A DNA stretch of 39,376 bases from DAOWGG01 sp965369815 (GCA_965369815.1 CBDUQS010000007.1:1-39376); one strand, 5' to 3'; positions 23,484 to 30,974 are shown, counted from the stretch's first letter. Numbers and translations are program-made. Notes: generated from the letters alone by a model not told the origin.

Positions 23484-24151
23484 GAAACCGATTCTCTCAA
23501 TTTCTCCGCCGCCGCTTTCGGATCATCGGCTTTTAGAATGTAAGAACCTGCCACAAAAATGTTCGCACCCGCTTTTCGAGCCAGTGGGGCAGTTTCGTGA
23601 GTAATTCCTCCATCAATAGAAATATCCAATTCCGGATAATCTCTTCGAATAATTTCAATTTTCACCAAAACTTCGGGCATAAAAGATTGCCCTCCAAACC
23701 CAGGCTCTACCGACATCACCAAAACTAGATCCACCAACGGAAGGACTTTTTTAATTTTATCGACAGATGTTTTAGGGTTAATCGAAACCCCCGCTAAACA
23801 ACCAAGTCCTTGAATTTTTTCGATGTCTTTTTTCAAATCTCGGCTCGCCTCCGCATGAATAGTAATCATATGAGCACCCGCTTTTGCAAAATCTTCAATG
23901 TACTGATCCGGATGATTGATCATTAAATGACAATCAAGCGGCACCGTCGTTCGAATTTTATCCACCACCATCGCTCCAATAGAAAGATTAGGAACAAAGT
24001 TCCCATCCATCACATCCACATGAAAAAGGTCAGAGAACGATTCCAATTGCTTTAAGTGATGATTTAAATCACCATAATCTGTTCCTAAAATAGACGGTGC
24101 AATTTTAATCTTTGGCTTAACCTGACGAAATGATAATGCTGATTTATTCAT
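23480..24151 (-). CDS. rpe: Ribulose-phosphate 3-epimerase
   Basis: Rpe interconverts ribulose 5-phosphate and xylulose 5-phosphate. The 223-residue TIM barrel shows IAPSILGTDYGDL (17-29), metal ligands H44 and D46 (FHVDVMDGNFVPNLSIG), H75 in CHLMINHP, the phosphate-binding MSVEPGFGGQSF (146-157) and catalytic D180 in SIDGGI. All expected residues are intact. It is 39 bp downstream of rpiB, which makes the other ribulose-5-phosphate isomer conversion, so the two act together in the non-oxidative pentose phosphate route. Its 3' end is duplicated at 21752-21812. It stops at TAG, overlapping the convergent accessory gene by 4 bp. Confidence 0.96.
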   Translation of the reverse strand: MNKSALSFRQVKPKIKIAPSILGTDYGDLNHHLKQLESFSDLFHVDVMDGNFVPNLSIGAMVVDKIRTTVPLDCHLMINHPDQYIEDFAKAGAHMITIHAEASRDLKKDIEKIQGLGCLAGVSINPKTSVDKIKKVLPLVDLVLVMSVEPGFGGQSFMPEVLVKIEIIRRDYPELDISIDGGITHETAPLARKAGANIFVAGSYILKADDPKAAAEKLRESVS

Positions 24152-24190
24152 TTGATAAATTTAAGATCTGAGATATGAAATCAGAGATAT

Positions 24191-24637
24191 TTAGTTATGT
24201 TTCTCCACTTCCATCATCTGTTCCACACGACGCTCATGACGCTCCTCGCCAGAAAAATCGGTTTCTAAAAACGTTTTCACAATCTCTACAGGGTCATCCT
24301 GGGTTTGAGATCGGCCCGCCGTCGCCACCACATTCGCATTGTTATGCTGACGCGCAGACGAAGCTGCCTCATTACTGTAACAAAGCGCCGCACGAACCCC
24401 ATTAACCTTATTAGCAACCATAGAAACACCGATTCCAGACCCACACACTAAAACCCCCTGAGAACCTGGTGTAACCGCAACTTGCTGAGCAACTTTTTCG
24501 GCATATTCAGGGTAATCCACAGAATCAGAACTATGAGTTCCCAAATCAGCAAACTCATACTGGTCACCCAGTTCTTTTTTAATACGCTCTTTCATTTCAT
24601 ACCCAGCATGATCAGAGCCAATCACAATCTTCTTCAT
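24191..24637 (-). CDS. rpiB: Ribose 5-phosphate isomerase B
   Basis: RpiB interconverts ribose 5-phosphate and ribulose 5-phosphate. The 148-residue length fits the family. IVIGSDHAGYEMKERI (4-19) and the active-site cysteine C65 in VCGSGIGVSMVANKVNGVRAAL are diagnostic; ANVVATAGRS corresponds to the family's NVL-rich segment. The usual T in CGTGIG is S here, a mild variation. It lies in a pheS-rpiB-rpe run on the minus strand, with 69 bp to pheS and 39 bp to rpe. Confidence 0.95.
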   Translation of the reverse strand: MKKIVIGSDHAGYEMKERIKKELGDQYEFADLGTHSSDSVDYPEYAEKVAQQVAVTPGSQGVLVCGSGIGVSMVANKVNGVRAALCYSNEAASSARQHNNANVVATAGRSQTQDDPVEIVKTFLETDFSGEERHERRVEQMMEVEKHN

Positions 24638-24663
24638 AGTTTTAGAAATTAAGAATTGAAAAT

Positions 24664-24694
24664 TTTTTCGAATTTCGAGTTTCGAATTTCGAGC
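24664..24694. repeat. TTTCGAA-type tandem repeat between pheS and rpiB
   Basis: TTTTTTCGAATTTCGAGTTT continues as TCGAATTTCGAG, a degenerate version of the 7-bp repeat at 2336-2366 and inside pbpC. It fills about half of the 69-bp spacer between pheS and rpiB. Confidence 0.6.
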
Positions 24695-24706
24695 TTATGA
24701 AGCAAT

Positions 24707-25753
24707 TTAGAATTGCTGAATGAAACGTAAGTCGTTTTCAAAAAACAAACGTAAATGGTTGATTCGATATTTAATCATAATCATTCGATCCAACCCCATT
24801 CCAAATGCAAACCCAGTGTACTTTTCAGGGTCTAGCCCAACATTTTTAAGTACTTTAGGGTGAACCATTCCAGCCCCCGCAATTTCGAGCCAACCGCATT
24901 GCTTACATAAACGACAAGGAACTGAGTCACCCAACTTTCCGCTACCCTTACAAATAGGACAAGTACAATCAATCTCCATTCCCGGTTCTACAAACGGAAA
25001 ATAGCTGACACGGAATCGGGTTTTAATAGAATCATCTTCAAAAATCTGCTGAAGCGCCTGAGTAAGCACCTCTTTTAAGTTCGCCATCGAAATATCCGTA
25101 TCCACCATCAATCCTTCCAACTGATGGAACATAGGTGAATGAGTGGCATCGCTATCTTTTCGGAATGTCTTTCCTGGTGCGATCACACGAAGCGGCGGCT
25201 TGTGATCTTCCATGTAATGGATTTGAACCGGAGAAGTATGAGTACGAAGGACGTATTTTTCTAAATTCTTAACCCAAAAGGTATCGTGCATATCACGAGC
25301 AGGGTGAGTTTCAGGAATATTCAGTTGATCAAAATTATAATATTCCTTCTCAATCTCAGGCCCTTCTGCCATTTCAAACCCCATCTTCGCAAAAACCTGT
25401 TCAATATCATCAATAAACTTAGAGATCAAATGACGATGCCCAACGCTTGGCTTTTTACCAGGAACGGTCACGTCCATCCATTCTTCCTCCGCAATCGCCG
25501 AAAGCTTTTCATGTTCCACCTCCGCATATCGCTTCCCTGTCGCCTCCTCAAGCTCTTTCTTGGCCATATTAGCCGCCTTTCCAATGATTTGCTTCTCTTC
25601 TACCGAAAGATCTTTCAGGCTTTTCATAATGTCGTTAAACAACCCTTGTCGACCAAAGTATTTTACTTCCACCTCTTTAATTTCAGCTTCAGACTTCGCC
25701 GTCTTCAGATCCCCCAGCATTCCAGATTTGAGTTTTTGAATTTTAGACTCCAT
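24707..25753 (-). CDS. pheS: Phenylalanyl-tRNA synthetase alpha subunit
   Basis: PheS forms the catalytic alpha subunit of the alpha2-beta2 enzyme. The 348 residues have an N-terminal coiled coil (1-85), class II motif 1 near GRHLISKFIDDIEQVFAKMGF, HPARDMHDTFWV, motif 2 (RVSYFPFVEPGMEID) and motif 3 (GFAFGMGLDRMIMIKY). An insertion at about 261-290 carries six cysteines (CTCPICKGSG ... CRLCKQCGW), a zinc-ribbon-like module before GAGMVHPKVL; similar cysteine-containing versions occur in some other bacterial PheS. pheT is not adjacent, so the two subunits are encoded apart. The ATG at 25753 is preceded by a divergent accessory gene with its own promoter. Confidence 0.96.
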   Translation of the reverse strand: MESKIQKLKSGMLGDLKTAKSEAEIKEVEVKYFGRQGLFNDIMKSLKDLSVEEKQIIGKAANMAKKELEEATGKRYAEVEHEKLSAIAEEEWMDVTVPGKKPSVGHRHLISKFIDDIEQVFAKMGFEMAEGPEIEKEYYNFDQLNIPETHPARDMHDTFWVKNLEKYVLRTHTSPVQIHYMEDHKPPLRVIAPGKTFRKDSDATHSPMFHQLEGLMVDTDISMANLKEVLTQALQQIFEDDSIKTRFRVSYFPFVEPGMEIDCTCPICKGSGKLGDSVPCRLCKQCGWLEIAGAGMVHPKVLKNVGLDPEKYTGFAFGMGLDRMIMIKYRINHLRLFFENDLRFIQQF

Positions 25754-25823
25754 GAATTTCAGATTAAGTTCGACGTTAATTGTAATGGATTATCAGAGAT
25801 TTCGTAAGATTAAATTTAAAATA

Positions 25824-25851
25824 TTGACAAATATAATAAAATAAGTATAAT
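25824..25851 (+). promoter_or_regulatory. Promoter of the first CxxC-family gene
   Basis: A perfect TTGACA (25824-25829), a 16-bp AT-only spacer except one G, and a perfect TATAAT (25846-25851), about 22 bp before the ATG at 25874. Strong by consensus, with a very short leader. Confidence 0.8.
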
Positions 25852-25873
25852 ATATTAAAATTAATCAATAAAT

Positions 25874-26470
25874 ATGCCCAAAGAACATCAGCACATCGAC
25901 GGAGAAGTAGCCAATAAAATGGCTATGAAATTTATTTTAGATCAATCGATTGATTTAGAGGCAGATGGGGATATTTCCGAGAATGAATATCGGGAAACAC
26001 TCGATTCACCGCTAATTATATGTTGCAAAAACTGCAGACAAATAATTGTCTCAACAATCGAAAAAACAAGAGAACGTATTACCCTAACAGATGAATTTAT
26101 ATTGCCAGAGTCATCAGAAGAAACCATGGTATTTTTCCACAATGACGCTTCTCAGTATTCAAGGGGAAGAGAAATGCTAAAAAAAATGAATATAAAATCA
26201 AAAGAAGAATTAAAAGAGCATCTTGAAAAAATAACCAAAAAAAGAAATGAGCTTGCCAAAAGCACCTCTCTAAAAGGGGAAGAGAAATTGTGCGCTGCCC
26301 TAAATTTTACAGAAGGAGATCAGCCATCAACAATGAACCACGAAGAGGAATGCATGACCTTTAACGGTCTGTGGGATATGATTATCGCCATCAGAGCTGC
26401 CTTGGGTGAAATCACTGTCATCGGAGATGAAGAATTCCTTGCACAATATGCCCATTTAAGAGAGAAATAA
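25874..26470 (+). CDS. Hypothetical EHQH/CxxC-family protein (copy A)
   Basis: This 198-residue protein is homologous to the one at 27243-27908. Shared landmarks are the N-terminal EHQH motif (4-7), a cysteine pair C51-x2-C54 in CCKNCRQIIVSTIEK, a charged helical middle (GREMLKKMNIKSKEELKEHL) and a C-terminal block LWDMIIAIRAALGEITVIGDEEFLAQYAHL. The CxxC pair plus the histidines of EHQH could bind a metal, but this is inference. No known family is recognised; no signal peptide or membrane segment. It is divergent from pheS and ends 2 bp from a relic of the murA 3' end. Confidence 0.72.
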   Translation: MPKEHQHIDGEVANKMAMKFILDQSIDLEADGDISENEYRETLDSPLIICCKNCRQIIVSTIEKTRERITLTDEFILPESSEETMVFFHNDASQYSRGREMLKKMNIKSKEELKEHLEKITKKRNELAKSTSLKGEEKLCAALNFTEGDQPSTMNHEEECMTFNGLWDMIIAIRAALGEITVIGDEEFLAQYAHLREK

Positions 26471-26472
26471 AT

Positions 26473-26512
26473 CTATTTCACCCTCTCAATCTTCGCCCAT
26501 AAACTGTTTTAT
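26473..26512 (-). pseudogene. Relic of the murA 3' end
   Basis: The 40 bp match the end of intact murA (27910-27949) at 32 positions, and 23 of the first 26. On the minus strand the relic still reads NSLWAKIERVK and stops at TAG, against NSLGAKIERVK with TAA in murA. It follows the stop of copy A by 2 bp, just as murA follows the stop of copy B by 1 bp. Similarity fades into the promoter at 26515. Confidence 0.85.
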
Positions 26513-26514
26513 AT

Positions 26515-26542
26515 TTGACAAAATAAAAATAAATGCTAAAAT
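26515..26542 (+). promoter_or_regulatory. Promoter of the 26787-27908 gene pair
   Basis: A perfect TTGACA (26515-26520) is followed after 16 bp by TAAAAT (26537-26542), preceded by TG to form an extended -10. It starts right at the end of the murA relic and drives a leader of about 240 nt. Confidence 0.78.
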
Positions 26543-26548
26543 GATTCC

Positions 26549-26786
26549 CAATTAGTCAAAAAACCCCTGATCTGACTTCAAACGAAAGTAATGGTAGAAG
26601 TTCAGATGGTAGTATACCTGTCATATCTGTAACGCCTGGACAGGCAAGAGGGCCGTCCCGATTTATCGGGAAGTCAGGAGAGTGTCTTATAACCCGTGAA
26701 GCGGACCTTTCACATCTAAATTCCAATTATGGAACAAGGATGTATGAAGGTCGGCTTATTTTTATAAATTTAATAACAACAAACCT
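26549..26786 (+). promoter_or_regulatory. Long structured 5' untranslated region
   Basis: The roughly 240-nt leader has several potential stems: ATCTGACTTC with GAAGTTCAGAT (26571-26618), CCTGTC with GACAGG (26620-26645), the palindrome TCCCGATTTATCGGGA (26656-26671), and a long arm GGACCTTTCACATC with GATGTATGAAGGTC enclosing TTCC/GGAA (26704-26755). It contains no ORF with coding character. It could be a riboswitch-like element or a small RNA; no known class is recognised and no terminator U-run is seen. Confidence 0.5.
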
Positions 26787-27212
26787 ATGTCACTAGAAAA
26801 CAACTTCGAAAGCAGCGAGAATCTCAGTGTTCAGGATAAAATCGACATTATTGACACTCTTGATCAATTTAATGAGAATGAAAAGCTGATACTTAAAATG
26901 CTCATAATTGATAAAATTAGACAAGGCATGATTGTATGGCTGGGAAATTATTGCCAGAATCTAATAGCGGCACATGGGATTAATAGATTAGCACTAAGGC
27001 AGCCAAATTTAATTAAATTAAGCAAAAAAGCTGCCAAACTAACTATTGATGACCCAGATTTCAAACATTCCAATGAAGCTGTGATAGGTAAAGATCTCGT
27101 GTTGAGAAGGGGAATGGCTACAATCAAATCAATTGCTAAACAATTAGGAGTGGATACAGAAAGGCTTAATAAACTTATTGACTACGTTTTTGAAACTGAA
27201 ACATATTGGTAG
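26787..27212 (+). CDS. Hypothetical helical protein of the murA cassette
   Basis: This 141-residue protein is all-helical and polar. The C-terminal part (KDLVLRRGMATIKSIAKQLGVDTERLNKLIDYVFETETYW) has a helix-turn-helix-like character with a LGVDTERLNKL turn, so DNA binding is possible but not shown. The N-terminus (SVQDKIDIIDTLDQFNENEK) is acidic. It is 30 bp upstream of copy B and probably co-transcribed with it from the promoter at 26515. It stops at TAG. No family recognised. Confidence 0.65.
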   Translation: MSLENNFESSENLSVQDKIDIIDTLDQFNENEKLILKMLIIDKIRQGMIVWLGNYCQNLIAAHGINRLALRQPNLIKLSKKAAKLTIDDPDFKHSNEAVIGKDLVLRRGMATIKSIAKQLGVDTERLNKLIDYVFETETYW

Positions 27213-27242
27213 TCAGATTATTTTTATAAACTATTCTCAATC

Positions 27243-27908
27243 ATGACTAAATTAGAACATCAGCATGTAAGCCAAGAAAAAGCAGAAGAATTGGCAAAAA
27301 AAATGCAGCAATTACCAGATTCACATCCTGTTGCATTGCTATGCAGCACTTGTAGAAATTTAATTGAAGATGCATTTAAAAATTACCCAATAGCTGAACA
27401 ACATCCTAGGTTATCAGAAGAAAAAGATGCCTGGTTTGAACAAGGTACTGGCTTATCAGAAGAAAACGATGCCTGGCCTGAACAAAATGCTAGCCCAGAA
27501 GGGCTTTATCATTGTGAAGATAAAGAAATGAATAAGGCAATGGAAAATGCGAGAAGTTACCAAGAAGGCAAAGAAATAGCATTAGCCAAGAATATAGACC
27601 TACATTCATTACGAAAAGTTTTAAAAGAATTAAGGGAAGTTAAAGGAGAGATTGGGGAAAAGCACAGATCTAAAGATGCGCAAAAATCTATGAATGAAAA
27701 AGATTTATGCTTTTTTCTGGAAGCAATACTAGGAAATAGAGTGGTGTTGGGTGATGAACCTTTTATCAAGCAATTCGGACATACATCCGAAAGAGCTCGA
27801 ATAAGATTAACTGAGGCATCAGGCAAAGCACCATCCTTAACCCAGGAGGAAATAAGATTTTTGGTAAGTATAAATGCCGCAACACTAAAAGATGTGGACG
27901 ATGAATAG
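27243..27908 (+). CDS. Hypothetical EHQH/CxxC-family protein (copy B)
   Basis: The 221-residue paralogue of the 25874 product has EHQH at 5-8, C34-x2-C37 in LLCSTCRNLIEDAFKN, the helical GKEIALAKNIDLHSLRKVLKEL block and the LCFFLEAILGNRVVLGDEPFIKQFGH end. Between the cysteines and the helical block it carries a tandem duplication, LSEEKDAWFEQGTG then LSEENDAWPEQNAS, absent from copy A. A further 35 C-terminal residues are unique. The stop (TAG) is 1 bp from murA. Two paralogues within 1.5 kb, bounded by murA ends, suggest a duplicated or re-acquired cassette. Function unknown. Confidence 0.72.
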   Translation: MTKLEHQHVSQEKAEELAKKMQQLPDSHPVALLCSTCRNLIEDAFKNYPIAEQHPRLSEEKDAWFEQGTGLSEENDAWPEQNASPEGLYHCEDKEMNKAMENARSYQEGKEIALAKNIDLHSLRKVLKELREVKGEIGEKHRSKDAQKSMNEKDLCFFLEAILGNRVVLGDEPFIKQFGHTSERARIRLTEASGKAPSLTQEEIRFLVSINAATLKDVDDE

Positions 27909-27909
27909 A

Positions 27910-29169
27910 TTACTTCACTCTCTCAATCTTCGCCCCCAAACTATTCAATTTCTCCTCCAATCGTTCATACCCACGATCGATGTAATAGATGTTACTGATT
28001 TCAGTTTGCCCTTCGGCAGCCAAAGCCGCCAACACAACCCCAGCACCCGCACGAATATCGCAACTATTCACCGCAGCACCCCTTAATTTAGAGGGACCAG
28101 TGATCTCCGCCTGATACGCGTTAAGCATTTTGAAGGTGGCACCCATTTTCTCGAGTTCATACAAATACTGTAAACGACCATCAAACAACGTTTCAAAAAC
28201 AAAACTTTCCCCTTCTGCCTGAGTAAGAAGGGTTGCAAATGGTGCCTGAAGATCGGTTGGGAAACTCGGGAAAATAGCGGTTTGTAAACGAATAGGTTTT
28301 AGATTATGAGAAGGGAGCACTCGCACCATGTCTTCTCCTAATTCGAAATGAACCCCAACTTCGCGTAGCTTCTGCCAGAAGATATCGAGATGACCTGGAA
28401 CAATATCCAAAATATCAACCGATCCACCAGTGATCGCTGCTGCTAAAACAAGCGTTCCTGCCTCCAAGTAATCGGGAGTAATGCGGTATTCCGTTCCGTG
28501 AAGCTTGTCGACCCCATGAATTTTAAGCTTATGAGTACCAATTCCCTCAATTTTTGCCCCCATTTTCACCAAAAAACGACATAAATCCTGCACATGTGGT
28601 TCCGCTGCCGCCAATCGAATAACGGTTTTTCCTTCTGCTAAACAGGCGGCGATAATCGCATTCTCAGTGGCGGTAACGGATGCTTCAGTCATTGTGAAAG
28701 CCGATCCTACTAATTGATCACATTGAAGATGAAGAACATCGTCTTTACTCAAGTCTTTCGCTCCTAGTTGCTCCAACGCATGCAAATGAGCATCCATCGG
28801 TCGTTTACCAAGCACGCATCCCCCTGGGAAAGCCAATCGGACATCACCATTTCGAGCTAAAAGAGGACTCAAAAGCAAGCTAGATCCACGCAATTTACTC
28901 ACCAAACTATGTTCAATCTCCACATTCGCCACCGCCGGTGCATGAATTTTAAGAACATTATTTTCAAAATCAGTTTCAACCCCCAAAAAATGTAAAATAT
29001 GCTGCATTGTATAAATATCGGCAATATCAGGAACATTGTTAAGGGTGACAGGCTCATCGGTTAAAAGCGCTGCTGCAATGATAGGGAGAGCCGCATTTTT
29101 AGACCCACTCACACGCACCTGACCTTCTAGCTTTTGCCCCCCAGTAACAAGAAACTTATGTGTATGCAT
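27910..29169 (-). CDS. murA: UDP-N-acetylglucosamine 1-carboxyvinyltransferase
   Basis: MurA transfers enolpyruvate from PEP to UDP-GlcNAc, the committed step of peptidoglycan precursor synthesis in the cytosol. The 419-residue length is normal. Visible features: GQVRVSGSKNAALPIIAAALLTDEP (the KN pair binding substrate), the catalytic loop FPGGCVLGKRPMD with C118 (the fosfomycin-reactive cysteine; Asp would confer resistance), and YLEAGTLVLAAAITGG. The C-terminal end is duplicated as a relic at 26473-26512. It is flanked by convergent accessory genes on the 3' side and divergent from the PrsW-like gene on the 5' side. Confidence 0.96.
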   Translation of the reverse strand: MHTHKFLVTGGQKLEGQVRVSGSKNAALPIIAAALLTDEPVTLNNVPDIADIYTMQHILHFLGVETDFENNVLKIHAPAVANVEIEHSLVSKLRGSSLLLSPLLARNGDVRLAFPGGCVLGKRPMDAHLHALEQLGAKDLSKDDVLHLQCDQLVGSAFTMTEASVTATENAIIAACLAEGKTVIRLAAAEPHVQDLCRFLVKMGAKIEGIGTHKLKIHGVDKLHGTEYRITPDYLEAGTLVLAAAITGGSVDILDIVPGHLDIFWQKLREVGVHFELGEDMVRVLPSHNLKPIRLQTAIFPSFPTDLQAPFATLLTQAEGESFVFETLFDGRLQYLYELEKMGATFKMLNAYQAEITGPSKLRGAAVNSCDIRAGAGVVLAALAAEGQTEISNIYYIDRGYERLEEKLNSLGAKIERVK

Positions 29170-29189
29170 ATATTTACTACATAATACTA

Positions 29190-29218
29190 TTTACAAATTG
29201 TCTATTTTTTGCTATAAT
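29190..29218 (+). promoter_or_regulatory. Promoter of the PrsW-like gene
   Basis: TTTACA (29190-29195) and a perfect TATAAT (29213-29218) separated by 17 bp. It gives a leader of about 65 nt before the ATG at 29290. Confidence 0.72.
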
Positions 29219-29289
29219 ATACTATTAAATTAAGTGGTATTTGACGGATCAAATAAAATATTTCAATAAAGTAAAATAAAAACCAAAAA

Positions 29290-30333
29290 ATGACATCCGC
29301 ATTCTATGTCACATTACTGATCTTAACAACCTTATTCTGGGGATACCTGTTTTATAAAAAAGACTACCATCCTCAGCCCTTAAAGGTGATCGGACAAAGC
29401 TTTGCGGCTGGCCTTCTTTCGATGCTACCGGTTTTTGGTTACAAGTACGCTTATCAAAATTTCCTACCCGCATTGGCGGAATATCAGATATTCAGACCCC
29501 TTTTAGATTCACCATTATTGAGTGGAGTCACGATATTTGGGATGAACCTAGTAATACTCTCACTCATGCTGCTTTTATTCAGCGGAGCCGTTTCGCTGTT
29601 GATGTATTTCTTCAATCATTCCGTTCTTAAGAATCTAAAAGCCATGATCAAAGACGAACCACTTGGTTTCGTGATGGTCAGCATGATGATTGGAGGATTG
29701 ATGTATGCCCAGCATTGGATTCAAACAATCTTTAATGTTCCTGTGATTGGGACAGTACTAGGAACCGTTTTATTCCTCGCAATTATCGAAGAATATGTGA
29801 AGCACTTGATGGTGCGCATTGCCGATGATAAAAAGCTAAGAGATATTGATGACGCCATCACTCTTAGTATTGTCGTAGGGCTCGCCTTCGCTTTTTTAGA
29901 AACCATTATTTACAGCATCGCAGTAGGAGAAGTTGGAATTATTTTTTACCGAACCATGATCAGTATCCCGATTCATGTGGTTGCTTCAGGAATATTTGGC
30001 TACTACTACGGGCTCGCTCATTTCGCCAAACCGATTGTAAAAGTAGAAGGGGGTGAAAAAACCTATAAAACCAAATTATTCCATAAACTTTTAACCTTAA
30101 AAAGATCGACGGTTTACCACGAAGAAAAGTTAATAGAAGGAATTCTATTCGCCACCTTATTCCACGCAGGAATGAATTTGTTCTTCGAATTCAGCCTCGG
30201 ATTCATTGCCGTACCACTGATTATTGGAGGATTGGTAATGCTTTCTTATTTTTACAAAAAAGGGCAAAAAGAAAACCGCCTAATCCAGAGATGGAAAGTG
30301 CGGCAAAAACGAAAAGCAAAATTAACGGCCTAA
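29290..30333 (+). CDS. PrsW-family intramembrane metalloprotease
   Basis: This 347-residue polytopic membrane protein has about eight hydrophobic segments. It carries the PrsW/CAAX-like signature: EEYVK with E167, E168 and K171 on a helix, FAFLETIIY with E204, the helix IPIHVVASGIFGYYYG with H229, and a final FHAGMN with H292. In Bacillus, PrsW cleaves an anti-sigma factor in the membrane; the substrate here is unknown and no sigma/anti-sigma pair is nearby. The C-terminal tail is strongly basic and cytosolic. It ends 1 bp before the convergent small gene at 30335. Confidence 0.85.
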   Translation: MTSAFYVTLLILTTLFWGYLFYKKDYHPQPLKVIGQSFAAGLLSMLPVFGYKYAYQNFLPALAEYQIFRPLLDSPLLSGVTIFGMNLVILSLMLLLFSGAVSLLMYFFNHSVLKNLKAMIKDEPLGFVMVSMMIGGLMYAQHWIQTIFNVPVIGTVLGTVLFLAIIEEYVKHLMVRIADDKKLRDIDDAITLSIVVGLAFAFLETIIYSIAVGEVGIIFYRTMISIPIHVVASGIFGYYYGLAHFAKPIVKVEGGEKTYKTKLFHKLLTLKRSTVYHEEKLIEGILFATLFHAGMNLFFEFSLGFIAVPLIIGGLVMLSYFYKKGQKENRLIQRWKVRQKRKAKLTA

Positions 30334-30334
30334 A

Positions 30335-30574
30335 CTACGCAGCCAAACGCCAATCTGAATTCTCTTCAGAAGACAATGGAGTCACCTCCAAATATCCTTC
30401 CTCATCAGATCGAGCAATAGCAAGCTTTAATTGTTGACGAATAAGATGAATCGGAAATAGTCCTTCTTCAATATACTCATGAACATCATCACTTATTTTT
30501 CCCTTCTCCCATTCGGCCTGAAGGAGTTCCCCTAATTGAGCAAAGCTAAGCTTACGAGTGTTATTTGAAGACAT
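30335..30574 (-). CDS. Small hypothetical protein, 79 residues
   Basis: A charged, helical protein (FAQLGELLQAEWEKGKISDDVHEYIEEGLFPIHLIRQQLKLAI) with an acidic C-terminal segment; no domain recognised. It has a well-formed promoter upstream and ends 1 bp from the convergent PrsW-like gene, at TAG. Probably real because of the promoter and coding character. Confidence 0.62.
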   Translation of the reverse strand: MSSNNTRKLSFAQLGELLQAEWEKGKISDDVHEYIEEGLFPIHLIRQQLKLAIARSDEEGYLEVTPLSSEENSDWRLAA

Positions 30575-30597
30575 GGCTTAAGTTAATTAATCTAACC

Positions 30598-30626
30598 ATT
30601 ATACCCTTTTTATAGGGGGAAATCAA
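30598..30626 (-). promoter_or_regulatory. Promoter of the small gene at 30335-30574
   Basis: On the minus strand TTGATT (30621-30626) and a perfect TATAAT (30598-30603) with 17 bp between them, about 24 bp before the start codon. Confidence 0.72.
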
Positions 30627-30656
30627 TGAAATAAATTTAAAATGTATACAAATAGT

Positions 30657-30684
30657 TTGATTTATTAAATAAGACTGCTAGAAT
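30657..30684 (+). promoter_or_regulatory. Promoter of the 61-residue membrane peptide gene
   Basis: TTGATT (30657-30662), 16 bp, then TAGAAT (30679-30684) preceded by TG (extended -10), about 40 bp before the ATG at 30725. Confidence 0.65.
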
Positions 30685-30724
30685 TAGACGGTCCAAATGA
30701 AAGGAATAAATTTAAATTTAAAAC

Positions 30725-30910
30725 ATGAAAAAAAATAATCTACTCATCATTCTGCTCGTAATCGTAATCGCTCTCGTTGCTGTATGGGCGTTATTTTTTA
30801 GAAGCCCATCTGTAACAGAGCCAACAGAACCCATTGTAGAAGCACCTGTTTTAAATAACACATTAGAGACAACAGTAACCGTTATTGACCCAAACGCAGC
30901 GGTTCAATAA
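30725..30910 (+). CDS. Small single-pass membrane or secreted protein
   Basis: The 61 residues start with MKKNN, followed by an uninterrupted hydrophobic helix (LLIILLVIVIALVAVWALFF, 6-25) and a Pro/Thr/Glu-rich outer segment (TEPTEPIVEAPVLNNTLETT). It is an N-anchored protein with the tail most probably outside. No family recognised. It has its own promoter and is followed by a small RNA-like unit. Confidence 0.65.
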   Translation: MKKNNLLIILLVIVIALVAVWALFFRSPSVTEPTEPIVEAPVLNNTLETTVTVIDPNAAVQ

Positions 30911-30945
30911 AAACGTTCAATTGCTAAGCTAGAGACAATGAAAGC

Positions 30946-30974
30946 TTGACAGTTTTTTGTATGTGTGCTAAATT
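30946..30974 (+). promoter_or_regulatory. Strong promoter of a small RNA unit
   Basis: A perfect TTGACA (30946-30951), 17 bp, then TAAATT (30969-30974). A start near 30981 is expected. Confidence 0.75.
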
